Assembly (NCBI GenBank): GCA_016703025.1
Contig: JADJCV010000004.1
Coordinates: 2,731,501 to 2,795,500 of the forward strand
Reading direction: 5' to 3'
Length of the DNA: 64,000 bases
Source of the DNA: Candidatus Avedoeria danica
Lineage (GTDB): Bacteria; Chloroflexota; Anaerolineae; Epilineales; Epilineaceae
Below the pieces are notes generated by a model. The model saw only the letters and a program-made list of their open reading frames with translations, ran no database searches and was not told the origin of the DNA. A program made the position numbers and the translations under genes. Below, piece by piece: positions 11,199 through 20,578 of the stretch (position 1 is its first letter; every line of letters begins with the position of its first letter).

Positions 11199-12998
11199 AT
11201 GACCACCTTTGCTGAGCTCGGCCTTGCCGAGCCAGTCCTGCGCGCGCTTGCCGAGCGGGACTACACCACCCCTACGCCCATCCAGATCGACGCGATCCCG
11301 GTCGCGTTGGACAAGCGCGACCTCATCGCGTGCGCCCAGACGGGCAGCGGTAAGACCGCCGTCTTCGCGCTGCCGTGGTTGCACCACCGCTACAACGATC
11401 TCCAGCGCAATGCCGGCTCGCAGGGCCGCCAGCCCGAGGCGCTCGTCCTCGTGCCGACACGCGAGTTGGCGATTCAGGTTGCCGACGCGTTCGCCGCATA
11501 CGGCAAGCACGTTCGCTTTCGCGTGACGGCTGTCTACGGCGGCGTCGGTTACGGCCCGCAGACCACCGCTCTGACGCGCGGCGTCGATGTCCTCGTCGCC
11601 ACGCCGGGCCGGCTGATCGACCACCTGGAGCGCGGCAACGTCCGCCTCGACGGCGTGAAGTACCTGGTCCTCGACGAGGCGGACCGGATGCTCGATCTGG
11701 GCTTCCTGCCGCAGGTCCGGCGCGTCCTCGAGGACGGCCGCGTGCCCAAGGCTGGACGACAGACGCTCCTCTTTTCGGCGACGATGCCGCCGCAGATCGC
11801 CGCCCTCGCCAAGGACTATCTCCACAACCCTGAGCGCGTCGAGGTCGATGCCCCGAACACGGCGGTCGATCGGATCGAGCAGCGGCTCTACCCGGTGGCG
11901 CAGGACCAGAAGCCGGAGTTGCTGGCACGGCTGCTGCGCGACGAGGAGGTCGAAGCGGCCCTCGTCTTCTGCCGGACCCGCCGGCGTGCCGACAAGCTGT
12001 CAAAGGCCTTGAACCAGGCCGGCCTGACGAACGCCGCGATCCACTCCGACGTGGCCCAAAACAAGCGCGAGCAGATTCTGGACGCGTTCCGCTCGGGCAA
12101 GTTGCGGCTGATGATCGCCACCGACGTCGCGTCGCGCGGTCTCGACATCCCTCACCTGTCCCACGTGATCAACCTCGACGTGCCGACGATGGCGGAGGAC
12201 TACGTCCACCGCATCGGCCGCACCGGCCGGGCCGGTCGCGAGGGCATCGCGATGACGCTCTACTCGCACACGGACGAGGCGCTATGGCAGGCCGTCGAGG
12301 CCCTGACCGGCCTCAAGCTGCCGCCGATCAAGGTCCCCGACTTCGACTATATGGTCGACGACTCGGAGCCGCTGTTGACCCGTCGCCAGCAAGCCGACCG
12401 CAACCGCGTCGCCCGCGCCGCCGGCCAAGGCGCCCCGCGCGCCCGCGGCGAGCGGACGCGCCAGCCGGCCGGCCGCGCACCGGTTGCCGGCACGCCGGTC
12501 GCCCGGTCGAACGGCGGTCGATCGACGTCCCAGGCGCCCGCTCGCGCGGCAGCGCCCGTCGGCGGCGGACAACCGAGCCGCGACGGTCGTCGCTCGGACG
12601 GTCCCGCCCGCAACGGCGACGGCCGGCGCTCCGACAGCGGTGGGCGCGCGGACAACGGTTCACGCGGCAGCGACGGTCGGCGGGCGGTGGGTGCGCCGCG
12701 CACCGGCGCCGGCAACGGGAACGGCGTGTCGCGCCGCGAACCGGCGGCCGCGTTCGGCGGGCGACCGGCGCCGCGCCAGGATGACCGCCGTACCAGCGAA
12801 CCGCGCCGCGACGACCGCCGGCCGACCGAGCCGCGCCGCGTTGCGCCGGCCGATGGCGGCGGCCGCCCGGTGCCGCCGGACCGGCAGGCCCGCGGCGTCG
12901 TGAACATCGGCATCGAGCCGCGACGCCGAATGACGCCCGAGGAGCGGGCCGCGCTCCTGGCGAGCGACGGTCCGACGCGCCGCGACAGCGACCGTTAG
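11199..12998 (+). CDS. DEAD-box ATP-dependent RNA helicase (RhlE/CsdA-like) with RG-rich tail
   Basis: The 599-aa protein has all helicase motifs: TPTPIQIDAIP (Q motif), AQTGSGKT (motif I), PTRELAIQ (Ia), VLDEADRMLDLGF (II), LLFSATMP (III), DVASRGLDIP (V) and HRIGRTGRAGR (VI), within about residues 1-370. It unwinds structured RNA using ATP and probably acts in ribosome assembly or mRNA turnover. The remaining 200 or so residues are a low-complexity Arg/Gly/Pro/Ala tail, likely a disordered RNA-binding region. GAGAGGAAAA precedes the ATG at 11199, so the longer upstream frame is not used. The subtype within the family cannot be fixed from sequence reading alone. Confidence 0.93.
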   Translation: MTTFAELGLAEPVLRALAERDYTTPTPIQIDAIPVALDKRDLIACAQTGSGKTAVFALPWLHHRYNDLQRNAGSQGRQPEALVLVPTRELAIQVADAFAAYGKHVRFRVTAVYGGVGYGPQTTALTRGVDVLVATPGRLIDHLERGNVRLDGVKYLVLDEADRMLDLGFLPQVRRVLEDGRVPKAGRQTLLFSATMPPQIAALAKDYLHNPERVEVDAPNTAVDRIEQRLYPVAQDQKPELLARLLRDEEVEAALVFCRTRRRADKLSKALNQAGLTNAAIHSDVAQNKREQILDAFRSGKLRLMIATDVASRGLDIPHLSHVINLDVPTMAEDYVHRIGRTGRAGREGIAMTLYSHTDEALWQAVEALTGLKLPPIKVPDFDYMVDDSEPLLTRRQQADRNRVARAAGQGAPRARGERTRQPAGRAPVAGTPVARSNGGRSTSQAPARAAAPVGGGQPSRDGRRSDGPARNGDGRRSDSGGRADNGSRGSDGRRAVGAPRTGAGNGNGVSRREPAAAFGGRPAPRQDDRRTSEPRRDDRRPTEPRRVAPADGGGRPVPPDRQARGVVNIGIEPRRRMTPEERAALLASDGPTRRDSDR

Positions 12999-13017
12999 AC
13001 CGGCTGGGTCAGTCCAG

Positions 13018-13473
13018 ATGGCGCGCATCGAGGTCTCACACGCTTCCGTGCTCGACGCCCCGGCGTCGTCGGTGTACGCCGTCATCGCCGACTACGTCGA
13101 CGGCCACCCGCGCATCCTGCCGCCGCGCGTCTTCCACGACCTCACGGTCGAGGAAGGCGGCGTCGGCGCAGGGACCGTCATCCGCTTCGGCATGCGCGTG
13201 CTGGGCGTCGATCGCTGGATCCGCGCCCGGATCACGGAGCCCGAGCCGGGCCGCGTCCTCGTCGAGTCCGGCCTCGATGGGAACGACGTCGTGACGACGT
13301 TCACCGTCGATCCGCTGGATGGCGGGCAGCGGGCGGCGGTGCGGTTCGATACCGTCTGGACGGAGCCCGGCCTTGCCGGCTGGGTCCAGCGGCTCGTCGC
13401 GCCGCTCGTCCTGCGGCGGCTGTACGCCGAAGAGATGGCCAACCTCGAGCGCGTGACACTGGGGCCGGCGTAG
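13018..13473 (+). CDS. SRPBCC/polyketide-cyclase-like protein
   Basis: The 151-aa protein looks like a START/SRPBCC helix-grip fold: an N-terminal strand IEVSHASVLDAPASSVYAVI, a helix, strands GGVGAGTVIRFGMRVLG and RARITEPEPGRVLVE, the typical FTVDPLDGGQRAAVRFDTVW, and a long C-terminal helix RLVAPLVLRRLYAEEMANLERV. Such proteins bind small hydrophobic ligands; the ligand is unknown here. It begins 20 nt after the helicase stop on the same strand and may share its transcript. No clear Shine-Dalgarno is visible before the ATG. Confidence 0.7.
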   Translation: MARIEVSHASVLDAPASSVYAVIADYVDGHPRILPPRVFHDLTVEEGGVGAGTVIRFGMRVLGVDRWIRARITEPEPGRVLVESGLDGNDVVTTFTVDPLDGGQRAAVRFDTVWTEPGLAGWVQRLVAPLVLRRLYAEEMANLERVTLGPA

Positions 13474-13621
13474 GACCGCGGTCGGACCGGCGTATGGGCC
13501 GGTCGCGCCGCGGATGCAGATCATTGGTGTGACGGTCGACTTCGGCAAGAGAGACAGTGGCACGTATTATGCGCCGCTGTCTCATCGCGTCCGTCGCAGT
13601 CGCGCGCCAAGGAGGTCTACG

Positions 13622-14155
13622 TTGCATCCACCGATCTTCGGACCATTGTTCCCTGCCATCGCACTGCTCGACATGGCAGTCCCGATCGCGGTGAAGGCCT
13701 TCTCGTTCGGACTGGCGGCCGCCGTGTACCTCGTGGTGATCATCACTGTCGGCGAGGGGGTCGTGCTGCGTTGGCTTGACCGGTCGCAACGTTGGCCGGC
13801 CATCTGGAAGGCGGCGGTCGCGATGAACGTCATCTCCACGATTGTCGGCATCGTGTTCAGCCGCTCGGGCAGCGCGCTCGTGGAACGGCTCAGCGGGCTC
13901 CAGCCCTTTGCCTCGCCCTACGGGTACGCCGAGAGTCCGTCGGACCCGGGTGCCCTCGTCGCCTGGTTCGGTGCGTTCGCGTTCCTGTGGCTGGTCACGG
14001 TGCTCATCGAGGCCGTCGTCCTGCATCTCGTCCGCGGCGACGGGCGCTGGCGGCGATCTCTCGGCCACGCCGCCGTGGTCAACGCTGTCAGCTACGCGCC
14101 GCTGGCGCTCGGCCTCCTCGTCGTATTGCAACGAGTCTACGGCGGCGAGTACTAA
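13622..14155 (+). CDS. Small multi-pass membrane protein, function unknown (TTG start)
   Basis: I do not recognise the family. The start is chosen at TTG 13622 because a perfect Shine-Dalgarno AAGGAGGT (13609-13616) sits 5 nt upstream and no ATG is near it. A frame starting at 13514 would add 36 residues of unlikely composition. The 177-aa product shows about four hydrophobic segments: AVKAFSFGLAAAVYLVVIIT, WPAIWKAAVAMNVISTIVGI, a third near WFGAFAFLWLVTVLIEAVVL, and a fourth near AVVNAVSYAPLALGLLVVL. It lies between the SRPBCC gene and the MFS gene on the same strand. Confidence 0.7.
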   Translation: MHPPIFGPLFPAIALLDMAVPIAVKAFSFGLAAAVYLVVIITVGEGVVLRWLDRSQRWPAIWKAAVAMNVISTIVGIVFSRSGSALVERLSGLQPFASPYGYAESPSDPGALVAWFGAFAFLWLVTVLIEAVVLHLVRGDGRWRRSLGHAAVVNAVSYAPLALGLLVVLQRVYGGEY

Positions 14156-14274
14156 CCGTCTGACCGCCGAATCTGCCTCGAGGAGACGACACCATTTTCG
14201 TCGCCCCACCCCCGATCACCGCCAACGCGGCCACTGTCAACCCGGCGCACGCATCGCGCCGAAGGGTGCCGTTC

Positions 14275-15374
14275 ATGCACGCCGCCGCGGTCCCACCGCT
14301 CCTCGGCCTCACCCACGCCGTCTCCGATGGCGCCGCCGGCCTCTCCTCCTCGGCGCCGTCGCCGCCGCCGAAGGACCCCAGTCCGCCGTCCTCATCGCTC
14401 TCTTCTACAACGCCCTCGCCTTCGCCACCCAGCCGTTTGTCGGCTGGGCCGTCGACCGCGTCGGTCGGCCGCGGGCGGCGGTGCTCGTCGGTATCGCTTG
14501 CGGCGCCGCCGCGGTCATCGCGCGGCCGCTCGATGCGCTGACGGCGGTCGTCCTGGCGGGCATCGGATCGTCGCTGTTCCACGTCGGCGGCGGGGCGATG
14601 ACGTTGGCGGCCGCCGACGGGCGGGCGGCGCAGGCGGGCGTGTTCGCGGCGCCGGGGGTCGTCGGGCTGGCCGTCGGCGGGGCGATGGCGGCGGGCGGGT
14701 GGACGGCCGGCGGGCCGTGGCTCGCGCTGTTGGGGGCGCTCGCGACCGTCATCGCGCTGCTGCCGGCGGCGTCCGTCGATCCACGGGACATCTCGCGGCC
14801 GGTCGAGAAACGACGCGATGGCGATGCGCCGGGTCAGAGCGCGTCGACGTCGGGCCGCGCTGCGGCGCATCAGCTCGAGCTGCACGACCTCGTCATGGCG
14901 CTGCTCCTGATGGCCATCGCGCTGCGGTCGACGGTCTGGACGGCCGTGCAGTTCGTCTGGGCGGGCCAGCACTCGGCGTTGCTGGCGCTCGCGCTGGCGG
15001 CCGGCATCGGCAAGGTCGTCGGCGGTTTCGCGAGCGACCGGTTCGGGCGGCGCAATTGGGCGCTCGGGGCGCTGACGACAGCCGCAGCGCTCCTGTCCTT
15101 TGCCGACCAGCGACTGGCGCTCCTCCTTCCCGGGGTCGCCCTGCTCCAATCGGCGACGCCGGCGATGTGGCTCGCCGTCGCCGACCGGCTGCCGGGCCGC
15201 CCCGCGCTGGCGTCGGGCCTCGTCTTCGGCGGCGCGATCGCGCTGGGCGGGGCGCCGCTTTGGCTCGGCCTGCCGACCGCGCTCGGGGCGGCGGTGGCGC
15301 TGGCGGCGGCGGGGGTGTGGTGGCTGAGCGGCGTGTCGCCGCCCGGCGCGGCGCCGCTACCGCGCGAACCGTGA
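14275..15374 (+). pseudogene. MFS-type transporter interrupted by a one-base frameshift
   Basis: From ATG 14275 the frame reads MHAAAVPPLLGLTHAVSDGAAGL, then loses sense. The second frame picks up LLLGAVAAAEGPQSAVLIAL and continues to a full set of hydrophobic helices (ALAFATQPFVGWAVDRVGR, VGIACGAAAVIARPLDAL, GGFASDRFGRRNWALGAL and so on) ending at 15374. Joining the two gives about 366 residues with the Asp-Arg-x-Gly-Arg loops of a major facilitator protein. The break lies in CTCTCCTCCTC (14341-14351), where one C seems missing from a run of CTC codons. GAAGGG precedes the ATG. Either the gene is broken, or the base was lost in sequencing. Its stop overlaps the convergent heparinase-like gene by 18 nt. 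Confidence 0.7.
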
Positions 15375-18008
15375 CCCCCATGGCAGCAGCGCGCGCCCGT
15401 CCCATGCGGGCCTGACCGTCGCTGTCGGCGCGGGGGTCGACGGAGCGGTCAACGTCGGCAGACGATCGGGCTCGGCGCAGACCTGCCGCCACCAATCGCT
15501 CTCGCCGTCGACGGGCGGGCAGCGCGCCAGGAAGACCGCCGAGCCCCCGGACACGTCGACCGCGCGCTCCGAGCGCACGAACAGGATGCCCTCGTCGTCG
15601 GAAGTCGTCGTCCAACGGTTGGGTTGGGTGCAGGGCATGAAGCACACGACGTGCGTCGCGCGCGGTTCGAGGTCGGTGGCCAGCAGCTCGAGGCGCAGCG
15701 GCAGCGTGCCGGAGATCGACAGGTACGCGGTCGCGACCCGCTCGCGTGGCACGCTGGCACTTTGCACCACGGCGCGAACGACGCCGTCACCGTCCTGGAC
15801 GACGACGTGCGCCGCTCTGGCGCCCGGTCGATCCGTGCGCCCGCGGCTCAAGAACACCGGCAGCGCCGTCCGCCCGGTGTCCGTCACCGTCAGCGCATGG
15901 ACCAGCAGGTGGTTGCGACCGGCGGTCGACGAACTGCGCGACGCGCTCTCGACGCGCCACATTCCCGGCTCGGCCGGCGTGCCCTCCAAGCCACTTGCCC
16001 CCGCGTCGCGGTTCGCGCCGTCGACCCAGTAGCGGTGGCCGGGACCGCCGATGGCCGTGAGGCCCGCGTCCAACGGCGCGAGCGCGTGCATCGTCAGGCG
16101 GCCGCCGGTGCCGTTGTCGAACGTAAAGCGGTCGGCATCGGAATGCAGGATACCGTCGTCGACCGTCCCTGTGTCGACGACGGCGTCATCGAGCGCCGGA
16201 CGCCCGGGCAGGTGCAGCGTGAACCGCGGCGGCGACGTGCCGTCCGTCGTCCGGACGCGGTCGGTGACGACGACGAGGTCGGGGCGGAGGAAGACGATGT
16301 CGCGCTGGACGGACTCGACCTTGGCGACGTTGCCGGCGGTCGCGTGGGCCATCGAGTTGTAGGCGGACGTGAGGTCGCTCTCGATGACGGTATAGGCCGG
16401 CGCATCGGCGAAGGCGTCGATGCGGCCGGCCTCGAAGTGCAGGCCGGCGCCGACGTTCGCTCGCCACTCCGACACGCTCTGCATGCACTGCGCGCAGCCC
16501 CCGCGGGCGTAGGTATGGATGCGCTGGCCGCCGTCGTTGACCTGTTGGGAACCGAGCGACGGATGCTGGTCGAACGTCTCGCCGATCCGCGGGATGAGCA
16601 GCGTGTTGTGCGCAACCGTGCGCATGTAATACGCCTCGCGGTGCGGCGTGCCCCAGTTGGCGTACACCCCGGCGTCGACGGTCAACGGCCCCTTGCGCCA
16701 GAGGTCGAGGTGGCCCTGGTCCAGGTGCTGGTGCCCGGTGAACCACTTGCCGGCCCGGTAGCCGAGCGTCGTCTCGCCCACGCCCCAGCCGGAGCGGGCG
16801 ATGACGTAGCCGAGGTCGTCGCGCGCCCAGATGCGGCCGAGGGGCGGCGGGTCGCCTGGGGCGTTCGTGTCGTCGGGCGCATGGGACGGCACGTCGAGCG
16901 GCAGGTTGTACGGCAGGCTGTAGCGGTGGATCGGGTGGTACGTCCCGTCGCCGCCCACGAACGACCAGTCGGACTCGAGATCGCGGCCCCACTTCGCCAG
17001 CACACCGTCGCCGTACACGCGCGCGATGCTGTCGACGAACGGCCGATACTGTTTGTTGGGCCATGACTGCCCGGTCGGCATGTCGCCCCCGCGCAGCAGC
17101 GTGCGCTTGCCGTTCGGACCGTACGCATCGAGCGTGCCGTAGAGCACGTGGTGGCCGAGACCGCGCAGCCAATCGCCTTCATCGACGGCGATCGTCTCGA
17201 ACAAGCTGGCGTGCGCCGGCGTGTCGCGCTCGACCGACGAGTCCCAGGCCCGCAGCGCGTCCATGACGTACTGGCCGGGCGGGTCGGCCGAGAAGAAGTG
17301 GCTCCGCTCGTAGTTGTAGCCCTCGGGCCATGCGCCGCCGACCACGGCGTAGGCCTCGAGGGCTCGGCCGCGGAAGCGCTCGACCGCCGCCTGCAGGAGC
17401 GGTCCGCAGCCCGAGTGATCGTCGTCGCAGGCGAGCGCCATCAGCGCGAGCGATGCGGCGAGCGAGGTGTAGCCGTGCCACAGGTGGGGGCCGTTGGAGT
17501 CGAGGACGCTCCGGACCGCACCTCCGCAGTCCGCCCACATGCCGTTCATCTGCCGGCGTTCGGCGGCCGACAACGTGTCCCAGATCCAGTCGTACGCCAG
17601 CGCGTAGCCGCCCCACGTGCTGTGCTCGACGCCGACGTCGCCCGAACCGCATGTGTTCCACGCCAGGAGCTCGGTCCTGACGCGCCCGGCGGCGGCCACG
17701 TCGCCGACGAGAAGGTAGCGCATGGCATCGTCCAGGATGTGCCGGCCGCCGATCAGCTCGCACTGTCCCTTCAGCTCGGGCCGCGCGCAGGCCGCACGCA
17801 GCTCGTCCAACGAGACGCCGCGATACCCCCCCACGATCAGGCGCGGATGACCGCCGAAGATCGTCGGCTGTTCCTCTTGCGCCGCGCGTTGATGGCCCAC
17901 GCGCAGCGCGAGAGGCTGGCCCAGCGAGGCGTGGGCGTCGGCAAGCCCGGCAACGCTGAGGAACGCCAGCGCGACGACCGCTCGACCACTGGGCCAACAC
18001 CGGGTCAT
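15357..18008 (-). CDS. Secreted heparinase II/III-like (alginate-lyase fold) protein
   Basis: The 883-aa protein starts with a signal peptide (VVALAFLSVAGLADA). An N-terminal alpha-helical toroid-like region follows (HPRLIVGGYRGVSLDELRAA, WGGYALAYDWIWDTLS, WPEGYNYERSHFF), then the heparinase II/III hallmark GHQHLDQGHLDLW followed by LTVDAGVYANW (around residue 425) and a beta-rich C-terminal part. Enzymes of this group cleave acidic polysaccharides by beta-elimination; the substrate is unknown. GGGAGG with 5 nt spacing supports ATG 18008. The extreme C-terminus is a Pro/Thr segment followed by GRALLPWGSRFAR, similar to the LP motif of other secreted proteins in this window. No neighbouring sugar-utilisation genes are present. 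Confidence 0.82.
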   Translation of the reverse strand: MTRCWPSGRAVVALAFLSVAGLADAHASLGQPLALRVGHQRAAQEEQPTIFGGHPRLIVGGYRGVSLDELRAACARPELKGQCELIGGRHILDDAMRYLLVGDVAAAGRVRTELLAWNTCGSGDVGVEHSTWGGYALAYDWIWDTLSAAERRQMNGMWADCGGAVRSVLDSNGPHLWHGYTSLAASLALMALACDDDHSGCGPLLQAAVERFRGRALEAYAVVGGAWPEGYNYERSHFFSADPPGQYVMDALRAWDSSVERDTPAHASLFETIAVDEGDWLRGLGHHVLYGTLDAYGPNGKRTLLRGGDMPTGQSWPNKQYRPFVDSIARVYGDGVLAKWGRDLESDWSFVGGDGTYHPIHRYSLPYNLPLDVPSHAPDDTNAPGDPPPLGRIWARDDLGYVIARSGWGVGETTLGYRAGKWFTGHQHLDQGHLDLWRKGPLTVDAGVYANWGTPHREAYYMRTVAHNTLLIPRIGETFDQHPSLGSQQVNDGGQRIHTYARGGCAQCMQSVSEWRANVGAGLHFEAGRIDAFADAPAYTVIESDLTSAYNSMAHATAGNVAKVESVQRDIVFLRPDLVVVTDRVRTTDGTSPPRFTLHLPGRPALDDAVVDTGTVDDGILHSDADRFTFDNGTGGRLTMHALAPLDAGLTAIGGPGHRYWVDGANRDAGASGLEGTPAEPGMWRVESASRSSSTAGRNHLLVHALTVTDTGRTALPVFLSRGRTDRPGARAAHVVVQDGDGVVRAVVQSASVPRERVATAYLSISGTLPLRLELLATDLEPRATHVVCFMPCTQPNRWTTTSDDEGILFVRSERAVDVSGGSAVFLARCPPVDGESDWWRQVCAEPDRLPTLTAPSTPAPTATVRPAWDGRALLPWGSRFAR

Positions 18009-18303
18009 GATCGCCTCCCGACACGCGCGGGGTCGTGTTCGAGGCCAAGGTTACACCCAGACGGCCGCGAGTCAGCCCCAATTGTAATCAAAGTGTAAAT
18101 TCCGACGCCCGGCGACCGATCGGCTATCCCTGTCTCCGGCCGACAGTGTTCATCCCCAGGGGTTCATCCCCAGGGCGTCATTCGGATGTCGTGACGACGT
18201 CCAGCCTTCGATTCATGTCGATCCATGTCTTCCGGACACGCTCCATGGCACCGAGCGGACGGCCGGCGCCGGATCGACGCGCTGAGCACGGGAGGTGAGT
18301 CGC
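18009..18303. other. Divergent intergenic region with tandem repeat and dyad
   Basis: No gene is seen. It contains a perfect 14-bp tandem duplication, unit GTTCATCCCCAGGG, at 18148-18161 and 18162-18175, and a 19-bp imperfect palindrome at 18184-18202 (GGATGTCGTGACGACGTCC). Both lie on the side of the VWA gene and could be operator sites. The stretch 18078-18103 is locally AT-rich. I found no convincing -35/-10 pair. Confidence 0.5.
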
Positions 18304-20385
18304 ATGGTCGGAAGAAGCACGGGGGTGCGATCGAAGTGGGCATCGCTTGGCGCGGCGTTCGTCGCGTTGGTGGCGATTGGTGCGGTGCAGGTTGGGGTGC
18401 TCGGCCGAAGCACCCAAGTGTCCAGCGCCAAGCCCGCCGTCCAGGATGTGACGACGTGCAACGCCGAGACGCAGAAGTCGATCGCCCCGGAGACGGTGGC
18501 GCTCGGGAGTTCCGTGGACGCCACGCTCGTCGTCAGCGTCACGTGCGGCGCCAAGCGCCTGCCGGTCGACCTGATCATCGTCGGCGACGACTCGTTGTCG
18601 ATGACGCGTGCGGACGTGGGCGGCGGCGCGGGTGGACGGCCGACGGCTACTCGGCGCGTTCCCCCGCCGGATGAGACGCCGGACCCGCGCGCCACGGAGG
18701 ACCCGGGCGGCGGGGTCGGTGGTACGCCTGGGAGCGGCAGCAACCGCGACGAGCCGGCCTTCTGCGCCAACGTCGGCGGGGGCTTCCAGCCGACGGCCAC
18801 GAACACCCCGCGGCGCCCGCCGCGCCGAACCGCGACGCCCGACCCGCAGGCCGGGCGCGAGATCGCGCTCGAGCCGGCCGGCGAGGAAGACCTGCTGCGT
18901 GACGAGAAGACGTTCGTCCGCGACCTGCTCGAGCAGCCCGTGATCCAACGCGACATGGCCTCGGACCGGCTGCGGATCGGCTTCGTGTCGTTCGCGGCGC
19001 AGGCCAAGGTAAAGATGAACCTGACGAACGATCCGTCCGACGTGTCGAGCGGCGCCAACCGGATGCGCGGATTCGACCTCTCGAACCCGAACGCAGGGTT
19101 GAAGGAAGCGGCGAAGTTCCTGAACGGCAACTCGAGCCGCGCCAATCTCGGCGACGACGGTCGGGTGACGATCGTCATCCTCATGAGCGACTTCCAGTTC
19201 TGCCTGAAGGATCTGCGCGGTTCGGAGCTCGACCGGACGACGCACGTCATCTCCGTCGGTTTCGGCCGCAATCTCAACCGCAAGAACCACCGGTCGTTCG
19301 CCACCCACGGGAGCATGGTGCTCGAACCGGGCGAGGTGAAGGCGATCATCGAGCTCTATGAAGACGTGTTGGCCGCGCCCAAGCCCGTCGCGCTGACCGA
19401 CCTCAAGGCCAAGGACCAGGTCGCGGCGAACATGACGCTCGACCCGGCTTCCGTGGACCCCGTGACGGCGACGATCACCGGCCAGCTCATCGAATGGCAG
19501 CTGCCCACCGGGACGATGCCGCAGACGCTGACGTATCGCGTCGCGCCGCAGGAGCCCGGCGTCTGGCCGATCAGCGACAGCGCCGGCATCGAGTGGACGG
19601 ACAGCGACGGCTTGAAGGGCATGATGGACTTCCCGGCCGCCCTCGTCGAGGTCATCCCGCAAACCGCAACGCCGACGACGGTCCCGACGAGCACGCCCAC
19701 CGATACGCCGACACCCCTTCCGACCGCCACCGCCACCGCGACGCCGACGGCAACGCGGGTGCCGAGCGACCTCTACCTGCCCGTCGTGTTCCGCAACTGG
19801 CCGGAGTGCCGTCCCGAAGAGCAGACGATCGACGTCGCGCTCGTCATCGACACGTCGATCAGCATGGCGGACCCGACCCATCCGGGCGGCCCGCGGAAGA
19901 TCGACGCGGCGCTCGCCGCGGCGCTCGAGATCGTCAACCTGCTCAAGCCATCGGACCAAGCGGCCGCCATCGGCTTCAACGCGACGAGCCATATGGCGGC
20001 ACAGCTCACGAGCGACAAGGCGGCGCTTGCGGCCGCGCTGCAGACGCTGCCGGCCACGCAGGCTGCGGGCACGTTCATCGATACCGGCCTGCAAGCCGGC
20101 ACCGAGGAACTGCTGAGCGCGCGTCACCGCTCGGAGAACAAGCGCTCGATCATCCTCGTCACGGACGGCGCGCACTCGGGTCCTGACATCCAGCTCGTCC
20201 ACAACTGGGCGCAGACCGCCAAGAACGCCGGGATCGCCGTGATCACGGTGGGCCTGGGAAGCGACATCGACGAGGCGCTGCTGCGGCAGGTGGCCAGCGA
20301 CCCGGCCCTGTTCTACCCGGTGCCCGACGCCGCCGACCTGCTGCGCATCTACCGCGAGGTGGCGCGCATCATCCCGTGTCCGTAG
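18304..20385 (+). CDS. Secreted double-VWA protein with internal LP motif
   Basis: The 693-aa protein has an N-terminal membrane/signal segment (about residues 10-32) and then a first VWA domain. Its MIDAS motif GDDSLSM (about residue 96) is interrupted directly afterwards by about 90 residues rich in Pro, Gly, Thr and Asp before the domain resumes at EEDLLRDEKTFVRDLLEQ. A DUF11-like beta domain follows (LTDLKAKDQVAANMTLDP ... LTYRVAPQ), a Thr/Pro linker, the segment DLYLPVVFRNW (490-499) and a second VWA domain with VIDTSISM and LVTDGAHSG. GGGAGGTG with 6 nt spacing supports ATG 18304. Metal-dependent adhesion or protein binding outside the cell is likely. It is a clear paralogue of the gene at 50745, which lacks the second VWA. 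Confidence 0.88.
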   Translation: MVGRSTGVRSKWASLGAAFVALVAIGAVQVGVLGRSTQVSSAKPAVQDVTTCNAETQKSIAPETVALGSSVDATLVVSVTCGAKRLPVDLIIVGDDSLSMTRADVGGGAGGRPTATRRVPPPDETPDPRATEDPGGGVGGTPGSGSNRDEPAFCANVGGGFQPTATNTPRRPPRRTATPDPQAGREIALEPAGEEDLLRDEKTFVRDLLEQPVIQRDMASDRLRIGFVSFAAQAKVKMNLTNDPSDVSSGANRMRGFDLSNPNAGLKEAAKFLNGNSSRANLGDDGRVTIVILMSDFQFCLKDLRGSELDRTTHVISVGFGRNLNRKNHRSFATHGSMVLEPGEVKAIIELYEDVLAAPKPVALTDLKAKDQVAANMTLDPASVDPVTATITGQLIEWQLPTGTMPQTLTYRVAPQEPGVWPISDSAGIEWTDSDGLKGMMDFPAALVEVIPQTATPTTVPTSTPTDTPTPLPTATATATPTATRVPSDLYLPVVFRNWPECRPEEQTIDVALVIDTSISMADPTHPGGPRKIDAALAAALEIVNLLKPSDQAAAIGFNATSHMAAQLTSDKAALAAALQTLPATQAAGTFIDTGLQAGTEELLSARHRSENKRSIILVTDGAHSGPDIQLVHNWAQTAKNAGIAVITVGLGSDIDEALLRQVASDPALFYPVPDAADLLRIYREVARIIPCP

Positions 20386-20443
20386 TCCTGACCGCCATGG
20401 CCTGAGTTCAGTCCGCGTTCGCGTGATGGAGTGATGTGGAACA

Positions 20444-20491
20444 CGATGCCGTACGCCGGTCGCCCTCTGAGGCGACGGGCGTACGGCATCG
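20444..20491 (+). terminator. Very strong hairpin after the double-VWA gene
   Basis: CGATGCCGTACGCC (20444-20457) pairs perfectly with 20478-20491, and the inner GTCGCC/GGCGAC pair (20459-20464, 20471-20476) extends the stem. It lies 58 nt past the VWA stop and 87 nt before the next start. No T-tract follows, so termination is inferred; it could also protect the mRNA end. Confidence 0.6.
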
Positions 20492-20578
20492 TCGCGTGAT
20501 TCGGTGTATCCTGCCGCCGCCGCGCACACCGCCGGCGCGCCGATCCCGCCGTTTCACCTACAGCGCCTGGAGCCGACC

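Noticed and set aside
14194..14275. Possible ATT start with GAGGAG upstream, extending the MFS gene by 27 residues
   Set aside because: ATT starts are rare and the extra residues do not look like a transporter N-terminus; ATG 14275 has its own GAAGGG.
18178..20529. 783-residue minus-strand frame over the double-VWA gene
   Set aside because: It is antisense to a protein with clear VWA motifs, is Arg/His-rich and lacks domains.
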